NCBI GenBank assembly: GCA_020809705.1
Contig: CP085827.1
Location: 2,852,001 to 2,916,000 of the forward strand
From: Calonectria ilicicola
Lineage: Eukaryota; Ascomycota; Sordariomycetes; Hypocreales; Nectriaceae
Reading direction: 5' to 3'
Length of the DNA stretch: 64,000 bases
The translations under genes were made by a program, and so were the position numbers. Below the pieces are notes generated by a model that did not search any database, had not been told where the DNA came from, and worked only from the letters and a program-made list of their open reading frames with translations. Each line of letters begins with the position of its first letter. Positions within the stretch are counted from its first letter, which is position 1. This document shows positions 48,130-59,233 of the stretch, piece by piece.

Positions 48130-49105
48130 ATGACCACGACGCGAACGAATCTTGGACCGCTCACGACCGAATTCATATATCCGAGCAGTTGTCAAGTTGT
48201 GGTGCCGCAATGCGCGACCTGTGGCCTAGGCTGGCAAGCCCAAACATGCAGTAATAATCCGAACAACAACCAGGGAGTCCAGGACAACCCAAGCTGCTGG
48301 CCACCACGAGACAGCAATTCCATTTCAACCGACGTTGCACTGAACGGATGGGGTTTCTACTCGCCAGGACTCTCATGTCCCCAAGGGTACGAGACGTCAT
48401 GTCTTGCAACCGCAAGCGTGGATGGAGGCTTTGACTTCCAATATCCATTGACCAAAGGAGAAACTGCTGTGGGATGCTGTCCATCGTGAGTGCCTAAATA
48501 TTTCTGTCGCTGATGAAACTCATCTGACTTTGTACAGGGGCTTCCTATGTAAATTTAATCCCGGGGTCGATAAAGCGCAAACCTGCTATAGCATAGCATG
48601 GACCGGATCCTACCCCACAGTCGAGTGCTCCTCGGGCACAAGCAACGGCTTCAGCTACCTCGAGATGCCCGCAACTATGACCGAGACGGTGTCGGGCGAG
48701 ACGTCGACAACAGTATTGAGTTCAATGACGATTTATGCACCTTTATTCCAGCTCATTCACCAATCGACCGACGTATCAAGCTCAGGGACTACAGAATCTG
48801 GTTCCGTTGCTGCCGCGGCCGCCACCAGCACTGGCTCTAGTTCTACTAGTTCTTCCAGCAGCTCATCAAGCAGAGGCTTGTCAACAGGCGCGCAAGCTGG
48901 AATCGGCGTGGGAGCTGGTCTCGGAGGTCTCGCCTTGATCGGCGCAGCTGCATTCTTTTTCCTTAAGAGGCGCAAGAGAATGACACCGGTTCCTGTCGAG
49001 GAGCCAATTTCAGAACGGCCAAAGGCAGAGCTCGCAGCATCTCCCCCTCCATCCGAGCTCTATGGCGGACAGGAATCTCGAGCTGGGAGAAGCGAGCTGG
49101 CATAA
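48130..49105 (+). CDS. Ser/Thr-rich single-pass membrane protein (sensor-like)
   Basis: Two exons, 48130-48485 and 48538-49105, with a GTGAGT...CAG intron of 52 nt, give 307 residues. The extracellular part is Cys-rich (CATCGLGWQAQTC, CPQGYETSC, GCCPSGFLC). A Ser/Thr-rich stretch (about 200-230, likely O-glycosylated) follows, then a Gly/Ala-rich transmembrane helix (GIGVGAGLGGLALIGAAAFFFL) with the stop-transfer KRRKR. A Pro/Glu-rich cytosolic tail ends the protein. This architecture resembles fungal Wsc/Mid2-type wall sensors and many uncharacterised fungal plasma-membrane proteins. No clear signal peptide is seen at the N-terminus, so the topology call rests on the single helix. Function is not known. 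Confidence 0.85.
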
Positions 49106-49536
49106 ACAACTATTGCTGATGTCATTGAGGATGGGATGATTAATATACGGACGGCTTGAAATTGGTGCATACAAATAGTTATGCACGACCAGCATTCCGC
49201 GACTTGAATGAAAGTTTGGTGTTGGGGTTTTGAAAGCATTTCTTGGGCGTTTTAGCGAGCGGCAACTATACCTTTGTTTAGACCGATGTAGTGAAAGAAT
49301 GTTCTCAAATTAAGATACCTATTAAGTGTTTGGACAAAGCTACTGTCGGTTTTTTCCCCGTAACTAGGAGGTTTTATTTGTTTTTTTCATTTACGAAACA
49401 ATTTTTAGGGTAGGCGATCATCCACTGAGATGTTGGAGACCCCCGGGGAAAAGACTTCCTGCCAATCGGTGCATTAAAATTCCAGGCCCCTTAATTAAAT
49501 GAGATAATTGGGCTTTACAAGATTTGAAATCAGTTG
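49106..49536. other. Convergent 3' region
   Basis: Region between the ends of the membrane-protein gene (plus) and the HET pseudogene (minus). No gene is visible. T-rich stretches at 49370-49400 could serve 3'-end formation. Confidence 0.4.
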
Positions 49537-51623
49537 TTAGACCAATCTCAGTTCTTCGACCTGGTCACGAATTCTTTCCCAGGCCTCCCCATGCATCATT
49601 CCGTAAACATAGCAATGAGAGACAAGATGGAGATTTCCCTTCACTTTTCTCAACACAACAGGCATTGCCATCCCTGCAATGAGGGCAATCATGTCTCCAC
49701 TCTGCAACGACCCAGGAAACATATCTGGAGCTGTCCCAAAATAGCCACCTTCTGTGCGAAAGAAGGACTTTTTGTGCGAGAAGGTCAGGGCACTGCAATG
49801 ATATCCCCAACCACCTCTCTCTGTTGCCATGGCCAGCATTGTGCGTAGTTCAATTGGTGCATTCTCTTCCACTTGCTGCCGATCTGGACTTGAAGTCCTC
49901 CACCTGTCTTAGATCCGACAATGGTACTAAATAATGCTCGGAGGTCGACTTGTGGCAGTGAGGTTACGCCCATTCGCACTGCCAGCGGCACTGCCTTTGA
50001 GGTCAATTCTGCCTCCGTTGAGCGCATTGAGATTAGCCATTCATGGAATTGCCCAGGAGCAGAACTTGAATTGTTTTTGGGATACTCAGAAAGCAGTGTA
50101 GTCTTCAACACCTCATCGACGCTCTCCCCAGTTGGGTAGAGTCTGTCCAGTAAGCCACTTCCACCCAATCTTTCAGTGTCTTATAGGCGATGTGAAGCTT
50201 TTGCAAACTCTCCGGTACAATTATTTTACCATCACCATCTCTTTGCATAAGCTCTGATATGTTTGGTGTTTGTATCCCGGAGAAAGAGTCTGTGCGGTAT
50301 ATTACGGTGTCCAATACTTTATCATAGAGTATTATCTCTCGAGGGTTAGGCGTGAAATTCCACTTTGGCTCGGAGCCTCCCGAAGCAGCGAATCTATGAG
50401 AGAGATCTGGATATCTTGGGTCGCTTTCATTCCACGCCGGATCTGACCAGTCAGGTACCCATGAAGGCAGACCATCTCTTCTAGCATCAGAGGGAACGAA
50501 ATATAACGAGACCAAATTCTTATCATTCTTGATAGATGAAGCCGTTGCCTCAGCATAGATATCGCTTAGAGACTTTTTGTAATCTGGTTTGGGCAGCTCA
50601 AGACCTAAGAAGCTTATTAGACCATGCATGGCGTATACTTTATCTTTAGGGTCAGTGGCAAGTTTGGGCCGGCAAGACATCAATAGAAGTGAGAGTTGAA
50701 GGTCACGTTCATGTCCGGGAATTCTGTTCATCAGTTTCTCTGCGCCCGGCACCCGGCGCCTGATCATCAGCTTTGAACAATATCGTAGAAGCTTTATGGC
50801 CGGCTCGATTCCTCCCCATTGATACCTGATTGCGTTAAGGACCTCTGTGGCCATCCAGAGTTTCAACCAGCTGATTGAACAATCACCACAGTGAACCATG
50901 ACTTTAGGGCCAAGGGGAGGATTGCTTCCTGGACAGTCCACATCCTCTGAGACCAATTACGGCGGAAAAGAGCACCAATTTTGTCGTCTCTCTCTGAAAT
51001 TGCATCTAAGCTGGTGGTTAACTTCTGTCCAAGGAGTTCATTAAGTTTGTACCTTTTGTGAGCTCTCGTGCATTCTCATGAATTTTCTGCCGTGCCAGAT
51101 TTCTCGCACTAGGGGTTACCGTGTTGTTTGGCCCAGGGCGGATGATGGCATCTGCGCAACTGGTATCGCCGATTTGTTTTAGCAAGCCAATAGCTTGCTC
51201 TGTTGCAATATCACTTTCTCCAAGCCAAACTACCACCCGCTCTGCGTCCAGGTAAATCTCTCCCATCAACGCAACTTGGACGTTGCGTTCCTCAATGGAA
51301 CTCTGGTCGATGCATATACCATCGACCCAGAGTGTGCGTTCCTCAGTCGCATCCCGTAACTGTTGGAGAGCAGCCGCGCAATTGGGAGTAATATTGAGTC
51401 TGCGAGTCGAGGAGTCATCTCGACAAGTGATTGCATGAGAGGGTGCCTGAGCGTCCCATGTATATGACAAGGCCCAGTACTTGGGTTTGTCATCAAGGGA
51501 GACAGATTTGAGACTGCATGCCAGCTCTGCAAGTCTGGATGGGTTGGGTTGAAGCTGCAGGACCCTGATGAAGCGTGGCCCAGGTAGGGGCTGGTGGTGG
51601 TAGTAGTCTGTCGTGGATGTCAT
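49537..51623 (-). pseudogene. HET-domain protein gene with four frameshifts
   Basis: From ATG 51623 the minus strand encodes a HET domain: WALSYTWDAQ, TLWVDGICIDQSS, RNVQVALMGEIYLDAERVVV and WLGE. After KGT the frame moves to KRYKLNELLGQKL...FRRNWSQRMWTVQEAIL (about 51050-50930). It then moves to PKVMVHCGDCSISW...ATDPKDKVYAMHGL...LPSWVPDWSDP (about 50930-50110), then to YPTGESVDEVLKTTLLSEYP (50150-49880), and finally to FFRTEGGYFGTAPD...GDMIALIAGM...HCYVYGMMHGEAW (49872-49537). The five pieces line up in order as one protein of about 690 residues. All four shifts have the same sense (as if one base were lost each time), with no introns. HET proteins mediate heterokaryon incompatibility and cell death. 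It may be a true pseudogene or contain assembly indels. Confidence 0.85.
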
Positions 51624-52344
51624 TTGAATGCGATGCAGGCGGAAATTAGCGTTCAAATGACATTAATTACGAGATTGATGAGCTATCTTTTATCGATAGG
51701 TGTGCGAACATTCAGTTTGCGAGAATTTATGGCTTCAATACAAGCGGCTTCAGAGTGGGGAGTGCGGCTGAACTGGATAAAGAGATTAGCTCGTCAAACG
51801 ATGTAACGAAGCGAGATGCTAGGTAAAAGTTCGATCTATGTGCTTGTTTCCAAACCCCGCACTAAGCCTGGTCATCTGAGAGACTGTCCCAACTATCCAC
51901 AGTTTCCCAATCCACCAAAGACTTGATTTTTGCCATTTCTCTGCGTGGTTCGAGTTGATTCCCATTTTTTGATCGGTTTCTATCATCTAAAGAAGAAAGG
52001 CTGTCAATACGTCACGTTTAGGTAATTGAACTATTATAGACCTGGACAAACAGGCAACCTCGTATCTTGCCGACCATCAAGAGAGTTCAATAAAACCAAC
52101 TCCATGTGGGGTGTATAACAAAATATTCTGTGATAAGAAAGCTCTTGAATTAATTTGAGGAAAAGAAACGCTGCGTGTTAGTTTGGAGCCACCTGAATGG
52201 CTTTATAACTGACTGCCTTAACGTGAAGCGCAACTCAAGTTTGAGGAAATTCCCTCAGCGCTGCCAATATTGGGGTTTGGGAAATTTGATTTATTTTGTG
52301 AAAGGAAAAATTTAATATTTCGTGTAATGAGGGCAGCCGGCCAA
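51624..52344. other. Intergenic region
   Basis: It lies upstream of the HET pseudogene and downstream of the UPF0303 gene, so it holds a promoter on one side and a 3' end on the other. No supported gene was found. Confidence 0.45.
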
Positions 52345-53004
52345 TTATTTCCAGTGCTCCTTCACCACATCCATAATGACGCCGTGATCCTCATGCTGCT
52401 TCAAGCCACTTACGATTACTACAGCAACAACGCCCTCAACGCCATGAACATAGATTGGGATAGCTCCACCGTGAATGGCATAGTCTCCCTTCTTCTCATC
52501 ACTAATGGCAAACTTGGCTGCAAAGGCAACCTCATCACCCTGGAATTTGCAATGCATGAACCAGGTGCTTGCGCCAAATCTGAGGACGGTGTTTCTCTTC
52601 CTTCGAACCCAATGTTCATTGTCAGGCGTCGTGCCTGAGCCTGTCACAGACTGGAAAAGAACCTGTCCACTGTTTGCCAGCGAGATGGAAATAACTGTTG
52701 GCTTTTCCGAGGCTAGAGGGACCAGTCGGGCAAAAAGGAGATGGCCAAGTTCAAGAGCATCTTCAGTGGTGAATGATGAGAAGGTCAAGGAGTACCCTTC
52801 TTCTTGGAGAGCAGATAACTAAAGGAAAGAAAGAAAGAAAGAAAAATGAGCAAATAATAATGTGATAGGGATGATAGTTAGAAATACCTCTGAAGGTGGG
52901 CTTGGAATTGGCGCCAACGAGGCCTCTGGGTTTTGAATGGCATGACCCGCCTTTTGTAAGCCTGTGCCAGCGGGCGATTGGCGGGTCAACACTTTGGGTG
53001 CCAT
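52345..53004 (-). CDS. UPF0303 / HbpS-like (DUF336) protein
   Basis: Two exons, 53004-52888 and 52818-52345, joined across a 69-nt intron with a strong CTTTC-repeat pyrimidine tract before TTTAG, give 196 residues. The C-terminal domain has NEHWVRRKRNTVLRFGAS (the WvRRK-ntV signature) and GGAIPIYVHGVEGVVAV and VSGLKQHEDH, conserved in UPF0303 proteins such as yeast Ybr137w and in the HbpS/GlcG fold. The N-terminal 40 residues (MAPKVLTRQSPAG) are extra and Arg/Pro-rich, possibly an organelle signal. Biochemical role is unsettled in the family. It is transcribed divergently from the Gfo/Idh/MocA gene with about 500 bp between starts. Confidence 0.9.
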
Positions 53005-53509
53005 TTCGTTTGGACTGGGGCAGAATTTGGAAAAAAAAATACTTAATGGGCGTGAAGTAGTCGAATTTAGAAGATAAAGATTTGAAAAAAATCAAGGTGA
53101 TTTTACAAAATCCGTGGACGGGTAAGCAGTAGACTGTTTAAATTGTCGGCTTCAACGGCACACTGGATGCGCCAATATCAAGGCAGAGTGGAGAGGAGAA
53201 ATGCGGCGATTCTTCCAAACTGTTAAAGTTGCCAAAACGAGTTAGACCGAAAACCCCTCATCGTCACTCACCTCACCACGGCGATTGGAGAACTCATGGC
53301 GGAGCTGCCAAATAGCGTCTAGGCCGAGTCGGTTCCCCTCGTATGACGCCGCAGCTGTCTCGCGTCGTACTCGTCCACCATCTCGGCCCCATTTCGCCGA
53401 GAACATAAAAGGGCCGTTGTGTTAGTAGCAAGAGTCATTTTCTCGCCTCCAATTCAGCTCAAAGCGGTCTGTTTCAACGAAATCTGCACCGGAAAGAAGA
53501 TCATCCATC
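53005..53509. promoter_or_regulatory. Bidirectional promoter region between UPF0303 and Gfo/Idh/MocA genes
   Basis: A 505-bp region separating two divergent ATGs (53004 minus, 53510 plus). A TATA-like ACATAAAAGG lies about 105 bp before the Gfo/Idh/MocA start. CGG/CCG words that a Zn2Cys6 regulator could bind occur around 53205-53400 (for example TCGGTTCCCC and CTCGGCC), but no clear paired site was found. Confidence 0.5.
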
Positions 53510-54657
53510 ATGGCTAAGGTTTTCAACGTTGGCGTGGTAGGCTACGGGTCAGTATTACTAGAAGCATGCATTCGTTCGTGTGTCAAAAACTAACATCTGA
53601 TCTACGTAGCTTGTCAGCCAAGGTCTTTCACATCCCCTTCATCAAGCGCACCCCCCAGTTCAAGCTGCACAGCATCGTTCAGCGCACTCCTCGAGAGGGC
53701 GATTCTGCCCCTCAGGATTACCCTGACATCAAGCATTACCGTGACTTTAACGACTTGGTGGCCGATTCAGAGGTAGATGTCGTGGTCGTCACCACAACAC
53801 CCAACTGTCATTTTGACATGACCAAGGCAGCCTTGGAGGCTGGCAAACATGTCCTGACCGAGAAGCCATTTGTTCCTACTTCCAAAGAGGCCACTGAGCT
53901 TCATGAAATCGCAAAGAAGCACCAGAGAATTCTTTGCGTATACCAAAACCGAAGATGGGATTCGGACTTTCTTACTCTGAAACACATCATTTCCCAAGGA
54001 ACTCTCGGTCGCATCGTTGAGTTCAACACACATTTTGACCGATACCGTGCTGATGCCCCTACAAACTGGAAGGCCAGCTTAGGAATTGATCAGGGCGGCA
54101 GCGTTCTTTATGATCTTGGAACGCACCTTATTGATCAAGTTTATTCCCTATTTGGTCTTCCCCAGGCCGTGCATGGCCGCCTATTGTCCCAAAGAGATGG
54201 TAAAATGGACCAACTCACTCCCGACAGCATTTCAGCCGAGCTGGTATACTCCAATGGCATGCTGGTGCAACTCCGGGCTGGCGTTTTGAGCGCCGAAATT
54301 CGACAACCTCGATTCTGGATCCGAGGTTCAAAGGGAAGCTTCCACAAGTACAACCTTGACACACAAGAACCACACCTGAAGGCTGGAGGAACACCGGCAG
54401 ATGAGGGTTTCGGTTTAGACAACCCCGATGACTTTAGTCTCATTGTCGTCGGAGATGATGGCAAGATTAAGGAGCAGCTTGTGCCGACTCTGGTACCAGA
54501 GACTTACCAGACATTTTACAACAAATTCGGCCAAGCTGTTGAGAGCGGAAAAGAAGAAGATATCCCCGTCAAGGCTAATGAAGCTAGGGACGTTTTGAGA
54601 GTGATTGAAGCCATCAAGGAAAGTGCCAAGACTGGAAGGGATGTGATTCTATCCTAA
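53510..54657 (+). CDS. Gfo/Idh/MocA-family NAD(P)-dependent oxidoreductase
   Basis: Exon 1 is very short (53510-53547); exon 2 is 53610-54657. The product is 361 residues. The first intron splits the glycine loop: VGVVGYG joined to LSAKVFHIPFI. This is the Rossmann nucleotide-binding motif. Family landmarks follow: VVVVTTTPNCHFD, HVLTEKPFVPT (the EKP motif with catalytic lysine, about residue 96) and GGSVLYDLGTHLIDQV (with the conserved histidine, about 178). The C-terminal alpha/beta domain is intact. Members oxidise or reduce sugars, inositols or related carbonyls in the cytosol; the substrate here is not predictable. It is divergent from the UPF0303 gene and convergent with a Zn2Cys6 gene 144 bp downstream. 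Confidence 0.93.
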
Positions 54658-54801
54658 AGAGAAAAGAATGACCTTGGACCTTTTCATATTTTATGTAAAG
54701 CCAGAAGTAAAGAAAGACGAGCTTAAAATGACTTAGAATGGACAATATGATTTAGAATGATGACATTCTTATTAGTAAAATCGCACTCTATTATATTATG
54801 G

Positions 54802-56097
54802 TTATACAATGTCGGCTTCACGATTACGAGTGCTTCTAATGGCATTGACACAATCTATATCATCCTTGCCACTGGAATTTCTCCTGAGATCCTTCATGTA
54901 CCAGACTCCAAGCACGTCTTGCTTGACCCGCTGTAGATATGTAAGCCGTCGAGCCAGAAACATATCATCAAGCCGCTGCAGCACAAATTCTCTGAGTGTT
55001 GGGTCGACGGCTTCGCACCCAGCGGTCCATATTGGCCATATATGTGATGAAATGAGAGCCGAGGTACTTGATATTTTGGCCAGATGTTGTAAGCAGAGCT
55101 TTACATGGAGCAGGAGATATGTTTCTGTGTCCTTGGATCCAGCTGTTGATCTGTAAAAGTAAATAAACGCCGCTTGTCGATGAATTTCAACGTTTCGGCT
55201 GTCGTCGTCCAAGATGCGTGCTTGCTCGAGTGAAATTAATTGTCTCAAGACGCTTTGCGCATCCTCTTCATCCCACCCACAGTTGTTTGACCTCAGCTTG
55301 CTGGTTTCCCCGACAAGGCGAAGAATGACGCTTAGATTTGAAAGACTGTTTAATCCTTCCACTGGAATACCCTTCAATTCGAGAAGCGGGGGCTGACTTT
55401 TAGAAACTGATGATAAAACATCATGGTACCAACATAGGCCGAGGAGAAATTGTCCTGTTGATGAGGACCACGCAGATTGACCACCTTGGTGGCGGATTAA
55501 GGCTTTGGCCCCTTCTAAATGATTAGCTTTGGTATCGGTCGCAAATATTCTCTCTGAGATTTGGAGCAATATCACTGTCGCCAGCGATGTTTCGGGGTGA
55601 GCTTCGCAGAGGTTTTCCCGAAGGTAGGCTATCGCTCGAAGTCTGTGGTGGATCGCTATGGTGGCCAAGTTGCTCTCCGGTTGGAGCGTTGCAAGATGGT
55701 TTGCCGCCATTGAAGTGATGACAAATCTTAGCGACATTGAGCGCTCAAGAAGTGGTGTAAGATGGGATAAAAAAGGGTTCTGTGTCCTGGCAGATATTGA
55801 CACGATATCGGCAAGCACAGTTGTCCAATGATGCACTAATCTCTCATCTCCAAATTTGACATCGGGCATCTTTGTGAGAGGGCTTGGGCCTTGGGATCGC
55901 AACTGCAAGCTGCGACGCTGAGCGCCAGCTTTGGGCTTTGGGGCATGTGTTTTCTGCCACTTTAGGCGTACGCCATATCCCTGACACTGCTTCTTGAGCC
56001 GGATGCATCGGCCGCATGAGGGCTTTTGTTCGTCGCACTTGTAGCCATCGTCCCGGCATGTCCAGCAGCCGGTCCTCGATCTTAGCGGAGGTGCCAT
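54802..56097 (-). CDS. Zn2Cys6 transcription factor (fungal-specific TF domain)
   Basis: An intronless 431-residue protein from ATG 56097. The N-terminal zinc cluster is CWTCRDDGYKCDEQKPSCGR then CIRLKKQC, with correct CX2CX6CX6CX2CX6C spacing. It is followed by a basic linker (RLKWQKTHAPKPKAGAQRR) and a helical regulatory domain. The loop residues after the second cysteine are RDDGYK rather than the usual basic RRRK-type set, which might affect DNA contacts. The protein would act in the nucleus on CGG-containing sites. It is convergent with the Gfo/Idh/MocA gene and could control that gene and the UPF0303 gene, which is inference from position only. Confidence 0.9.
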   Translation of the reverse strand: MAPPLRSRTGCWTCRDDGYKCDEQKPSCGRCIRLKKQCQGYGVRLKWQKTHAPKPKAGAQRRSLQLRSQGPSPLTKMPDVKFGDERLVHHWTTVLADIVSISARTQNPFLSHLTPLLERSMSLRFVITSMAANHLATLQPESNLATIAIHHRLRAIAYLRENLCEAHPETSLATVILLQISERIFATDTKANHLEGAKALIRHQGGQSAWSSSTGQFLLGLCWYHDVLSSVSKSQPPLLELKGIPVEGLNSLSNLSVILRLVGETSKLRSNNCGWDEEDAQSVLRQLISLEQARILDDDSRNVEIHRQAAFIYFYRSTAGSKDTETYLLLHVKLCLQHLAKISSTSALISSHIWPIWTAGCEAVDPTLREFVLQRLDDMFLARRLTYLQRVKQDVLGVWYMKDLRRNSSGKDDIDCVNAIRSTRNREADIV

Positions 56098-57581
56098 CTT
56101 GATATGGTGTTAGTCGACTGATTCTAATGATTACCCAGTTTGATTGGTGCGTGAGGGGTTTTGGCCAAAGCAATTTTTTTGCCGCCACCGCAGTGATGTG
56201 CTTCAGCTTTGGCCACAAGACAGTGGGGAAATGCCCACCACAAAAGGGTGTTGGGGACGATGCATTCTCACTTTCGCCATGTCTAATTATTTATTCGTCA
56301 ATCAATCGCTATCGCCAATGGACGTGTTTGGATGCAAAGGCGGTATACATTTTTTTTTGGCTATTAAAACGAGCACCAAGGATGATTCATTGTGGCTCCA
56401 GGAGATTGTAGCGCATGAAATAGTAAAGCGCCCTGTTTTGCATAATGGCCCAAATAACCCCGTCCCAACAACACGTTTTTCTATTTATCACACATGACAT
56501 TATTGTGCGCTCAAGCGCTGATAAGCGCACATATGCAGCAATTTATCCCATCAAGTCTTACCAGATTACGACACGGAAAATGAATGTGAACCAGTTGCAG
56601 GCCCCCTTGGGTGAACGCCAGGCATCAAATCAAACCTTGAAGATCCATGCACGATTCGATAGTTTATCAAGAATAAGAAAATAGTGCATATTAGCATGCA
56701 CCCATGTCATCGTTCAACAACAAAATCAATTACGGCGACCGGTATATTGGAACTTTTGATGTGTCAATCTGAGGACTCTGCTCTTGTCCGTTTTGGCTAA
56801 CTAGCCTGGGACTGGTGCCCGCTTTGACTGTGAATCACGATGCTTTTGACCGTGCTCTGATGATGTTTTGACAGTGCTCGCCGAGTCTAGTTCTGGTCGG
56901 ATGACCAAATGGTCTAATCACCTCAACTAGCCATTGTCTATCAAATAAGGTTCAAAGCGGCCCGTAGAGGACATGATCGTCCCGTCCCCCCAGAGGGAGT
57001 CAAGTTAAGCTGTTGAGGCTGTTTGTTGGGTGTGGCACTTCAAAATGGACCAATAGCAAACCAAAGTTTACTTTAAAGGAAATAATAGATGCTTAAATTA
57101 TATCAGTTGCACTTTTATGCATTTATTTTACAATTTTGAACAATTTTCTTTGGATTTTGTCTCCTGTCGCTATCGACTTACACGCTGTGATGAAACCCGG
57201 TCCCAGCTACCTTTTGGGGAGATATAGTTGTAAGAAAACGAGCTTCCTTTCGCCCGGGGGAGGTCGTTGAGCGACCTTATATACCCCCTGAAATTGCCCA
57301 TCGATCATCGCCAAATCTCTGTGCCACTTCGACATGATGCTATCATGGATCCCAGTGTAGTTGATCAGTCCAACACGACAAGAGAGATTACGCAAACAAT
57401 TTCCGGTTCGGGTGTACCGCAGTGAAACCCTGCTTCCGAGATTAGAAATTAGGGAAAGTGGATACTTGATAGTGGCGCTGCCGAGTCGGCTAGTTGGTTG
57501 GTTGGTTGTTTTTCAGCCTGGTGTCGCCAGCGAGGCCTTCCACCCCCTCATTCAAACATTTTGCAACAAAATTCCTTTGCG
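56098..57581. other. Intergenic region, promoter of the Zn2Cys6 gene on the left
   Basis: About 1.5 kb. Short overlapping frames exist at 56127-56684 but none looks like a conserved protein. The region 57060-57130 is AT-rich. A tandem TTGG run (TTGGTTGGTTGGTT) lies at 57494-57507. I see nothing else. Confidence 0.45.
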
Positions 57582-58238
57582 ATGAACTGCCTTCATCCGC
57601 ATGGTTCAGAAATGTCTTCCTCAAAAAGTCGAATAACAGACCTCATCGCCTCTTACGCCATCCTCCCCTTATTGGCCTCGTGGATGACAGGGGTCGATTT
57701 GTACCACCTCGCTATAACCAACCGTTCCCACTTTCAGTACATCCTGGGCTCTCCATCTCTGTTCGACAACTTAAAACGTCGATGTATTTGCACAGGCTTT
57801 AGAGATTCCGAATGTCTCGGGTACAGCGACAAGAGTATAAAATGCGAAGACCTACGTGGCGATATGCTACCCTGTTGTAAGTGTGGTGTTAACGTTTGCA
57901 GGGGCTGTCTTGGCCCATCGTATACTGCGTTTCAAAGAGACGGGAGCCGCTCGCGGCCACATAGGGATCAAGATGGTAACATCCGCAATATCATATGCTT
58001 GTGCCCAGAGTGCGATATTCGGGTCGGGGAAAAGGTTACAAGGGTATCTCCTCAGGAATATTGCGAGTGCATCGCCACTGCAAGATGGATCTGCTCTTCG
58101 TGCGCGATAAAAGAATTTCGAAAGTGGCACGCATATCGGGCGCAACACACTGGCTATCCACGTCAAGCCTATGACCGCAAGACTGGGGAATATACGACAA
58201 AAATTCTTGAAGAATTAGTCATTTCAAGAGCTGTATGA
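57582..58238 (+). CDS. Cys-rich fungal protein with F-box-like N-terminus
   Basis: 218 residues from ATG 57582; the frame stays open 84 bp further upstream but without another ATG. The N-terminal ITDLIASYAILPLLASWMTG and VDLYHLAITNRSHFQYIL have the helix pattern of a degenerate F-box. The rest carries clustered cysteine pairs: CICTGF, PCCKCGVNVCRGC, CLCPECDIRVG, CEC and ICSSCAIKEF, which probably bind two or more zinc ions. Such proteins are common, uncharacterised fungal genes; a ubiquitin-ligase adaptor role would be inference. No intron is needed. I do not recognise a specific name. Confidence 0.7.
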   Translation: MNCLHPHGSEMSSSKSRITDLIASYAILPLLASWMTGVDLYHLAITNRSHFQYILGSPSLFDNLKRRCICTGFRDSECLGYSDKSIKCEDLRGDMLPCCKCGVNVCRGCLGPSYTAFQRDGSRSRPHRDQDGNIRNIICLCPECDIRVGEKVTRVSPQEYCECIATARWICSSCAIKEFRKWHAYRAQHTGYPRQAYDRKTGEYTTKILEELVISRAV

Positions 58239-59233
58239 CCACGCTACTCACCTCTGAATGACAAATGCTAACGAGTGGCTCTGTAGTTCTGGTGTACGTG
58301 TGGTGCTTCAGTACCCGAAACAACAATTCCGAGATGTTTATGGTGCGAGAAGCGTCTTCCAAATGCTGATGTGTGGTAAAGCATGGTGAAATCGGTATAG
58401 TCCGAGTAGGGTGGGGGGCCAAGTTACGTATAATGTTACGAAAAATGGAGGCATGAGAGAAGGCGATAGAGAGAGGAATAAACTGTACTCTGGGACTTAG
58501 AAGAATAGTGTAATGTCTACTTGAGCTATTACCATTATCATAGTTATGTTTTCGCTTTCCGTTCTTCGTACCCAGATCGGACATGCATTAATGCTACACC
58601 AAAATTGAAGAGGGGGACTCAGGGGCATCATTTTCTGCAGTCGTTTTGATGACAAACTTTATTAAAAAAAAAAAAAAAGTCAAGAGAGAGTGTATGTGTG
58701 TGACAGATAAGTTCAAATTATTAAGAGAAGTAAATTGTAATACGAACCCGAGCTCAGTATTCTATTGTCGTGATAATATGCGATCCTTGATAGAGGATAA
58801 CGCATCACTTCACAATCAATAGTTTGGGGGCATGCCTCTCAGAGCTAACCAGAAACGATTTCTTCTCCAATCAGCCCCACTTTAGGCGGGGTCTCTCCAA
58901 ATTCAAGATCAGTTCAAATTCAGACGAAGGCGCCGGCCAAGCTCTTCTGGAGGATGTTGATATTATGTCCTTTACGCCTGTAGTTCATTGTTATGGCTTA
59001 TCTCTGAGCTCGGCAACTTGCTCATAAGCCGAGACTCGCAGATCAGCGACGCCGCTTTATGGTTACCCTGTCCTCTTCATCCCATCCCACAAAAGGTCCC
59101 CTCATTCGAGCAAAATAGGTTTAGTTGCTCGCGTAAAAAGAACCCCACTTGCTCGCCTCATACGTGATCCGCGTACGATGCTGAAATTGGTGGCTGGTAA
59201 CTAACCAATACACTGAATGCCTTGGTCGGCAGC
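58239..59233. other. Intergenic region
   Basis: About 1 kb with an A-rich run of 14-15 bases at 58664-58678. A 121-codon minus frame (58219-58584) and a 67-codon plus frame (58824-59027) lack recognisable features and are not accepted. The last 150 bp include CGTACG- and GCTCGC-type repeats before the Zn2Cys6 start. Confidence 0.4.

Noticed and set aside
58219..58584. 121-codon minus frame
   Set aside because: No domain, and it overlaps the end of the Cys-rich gene.
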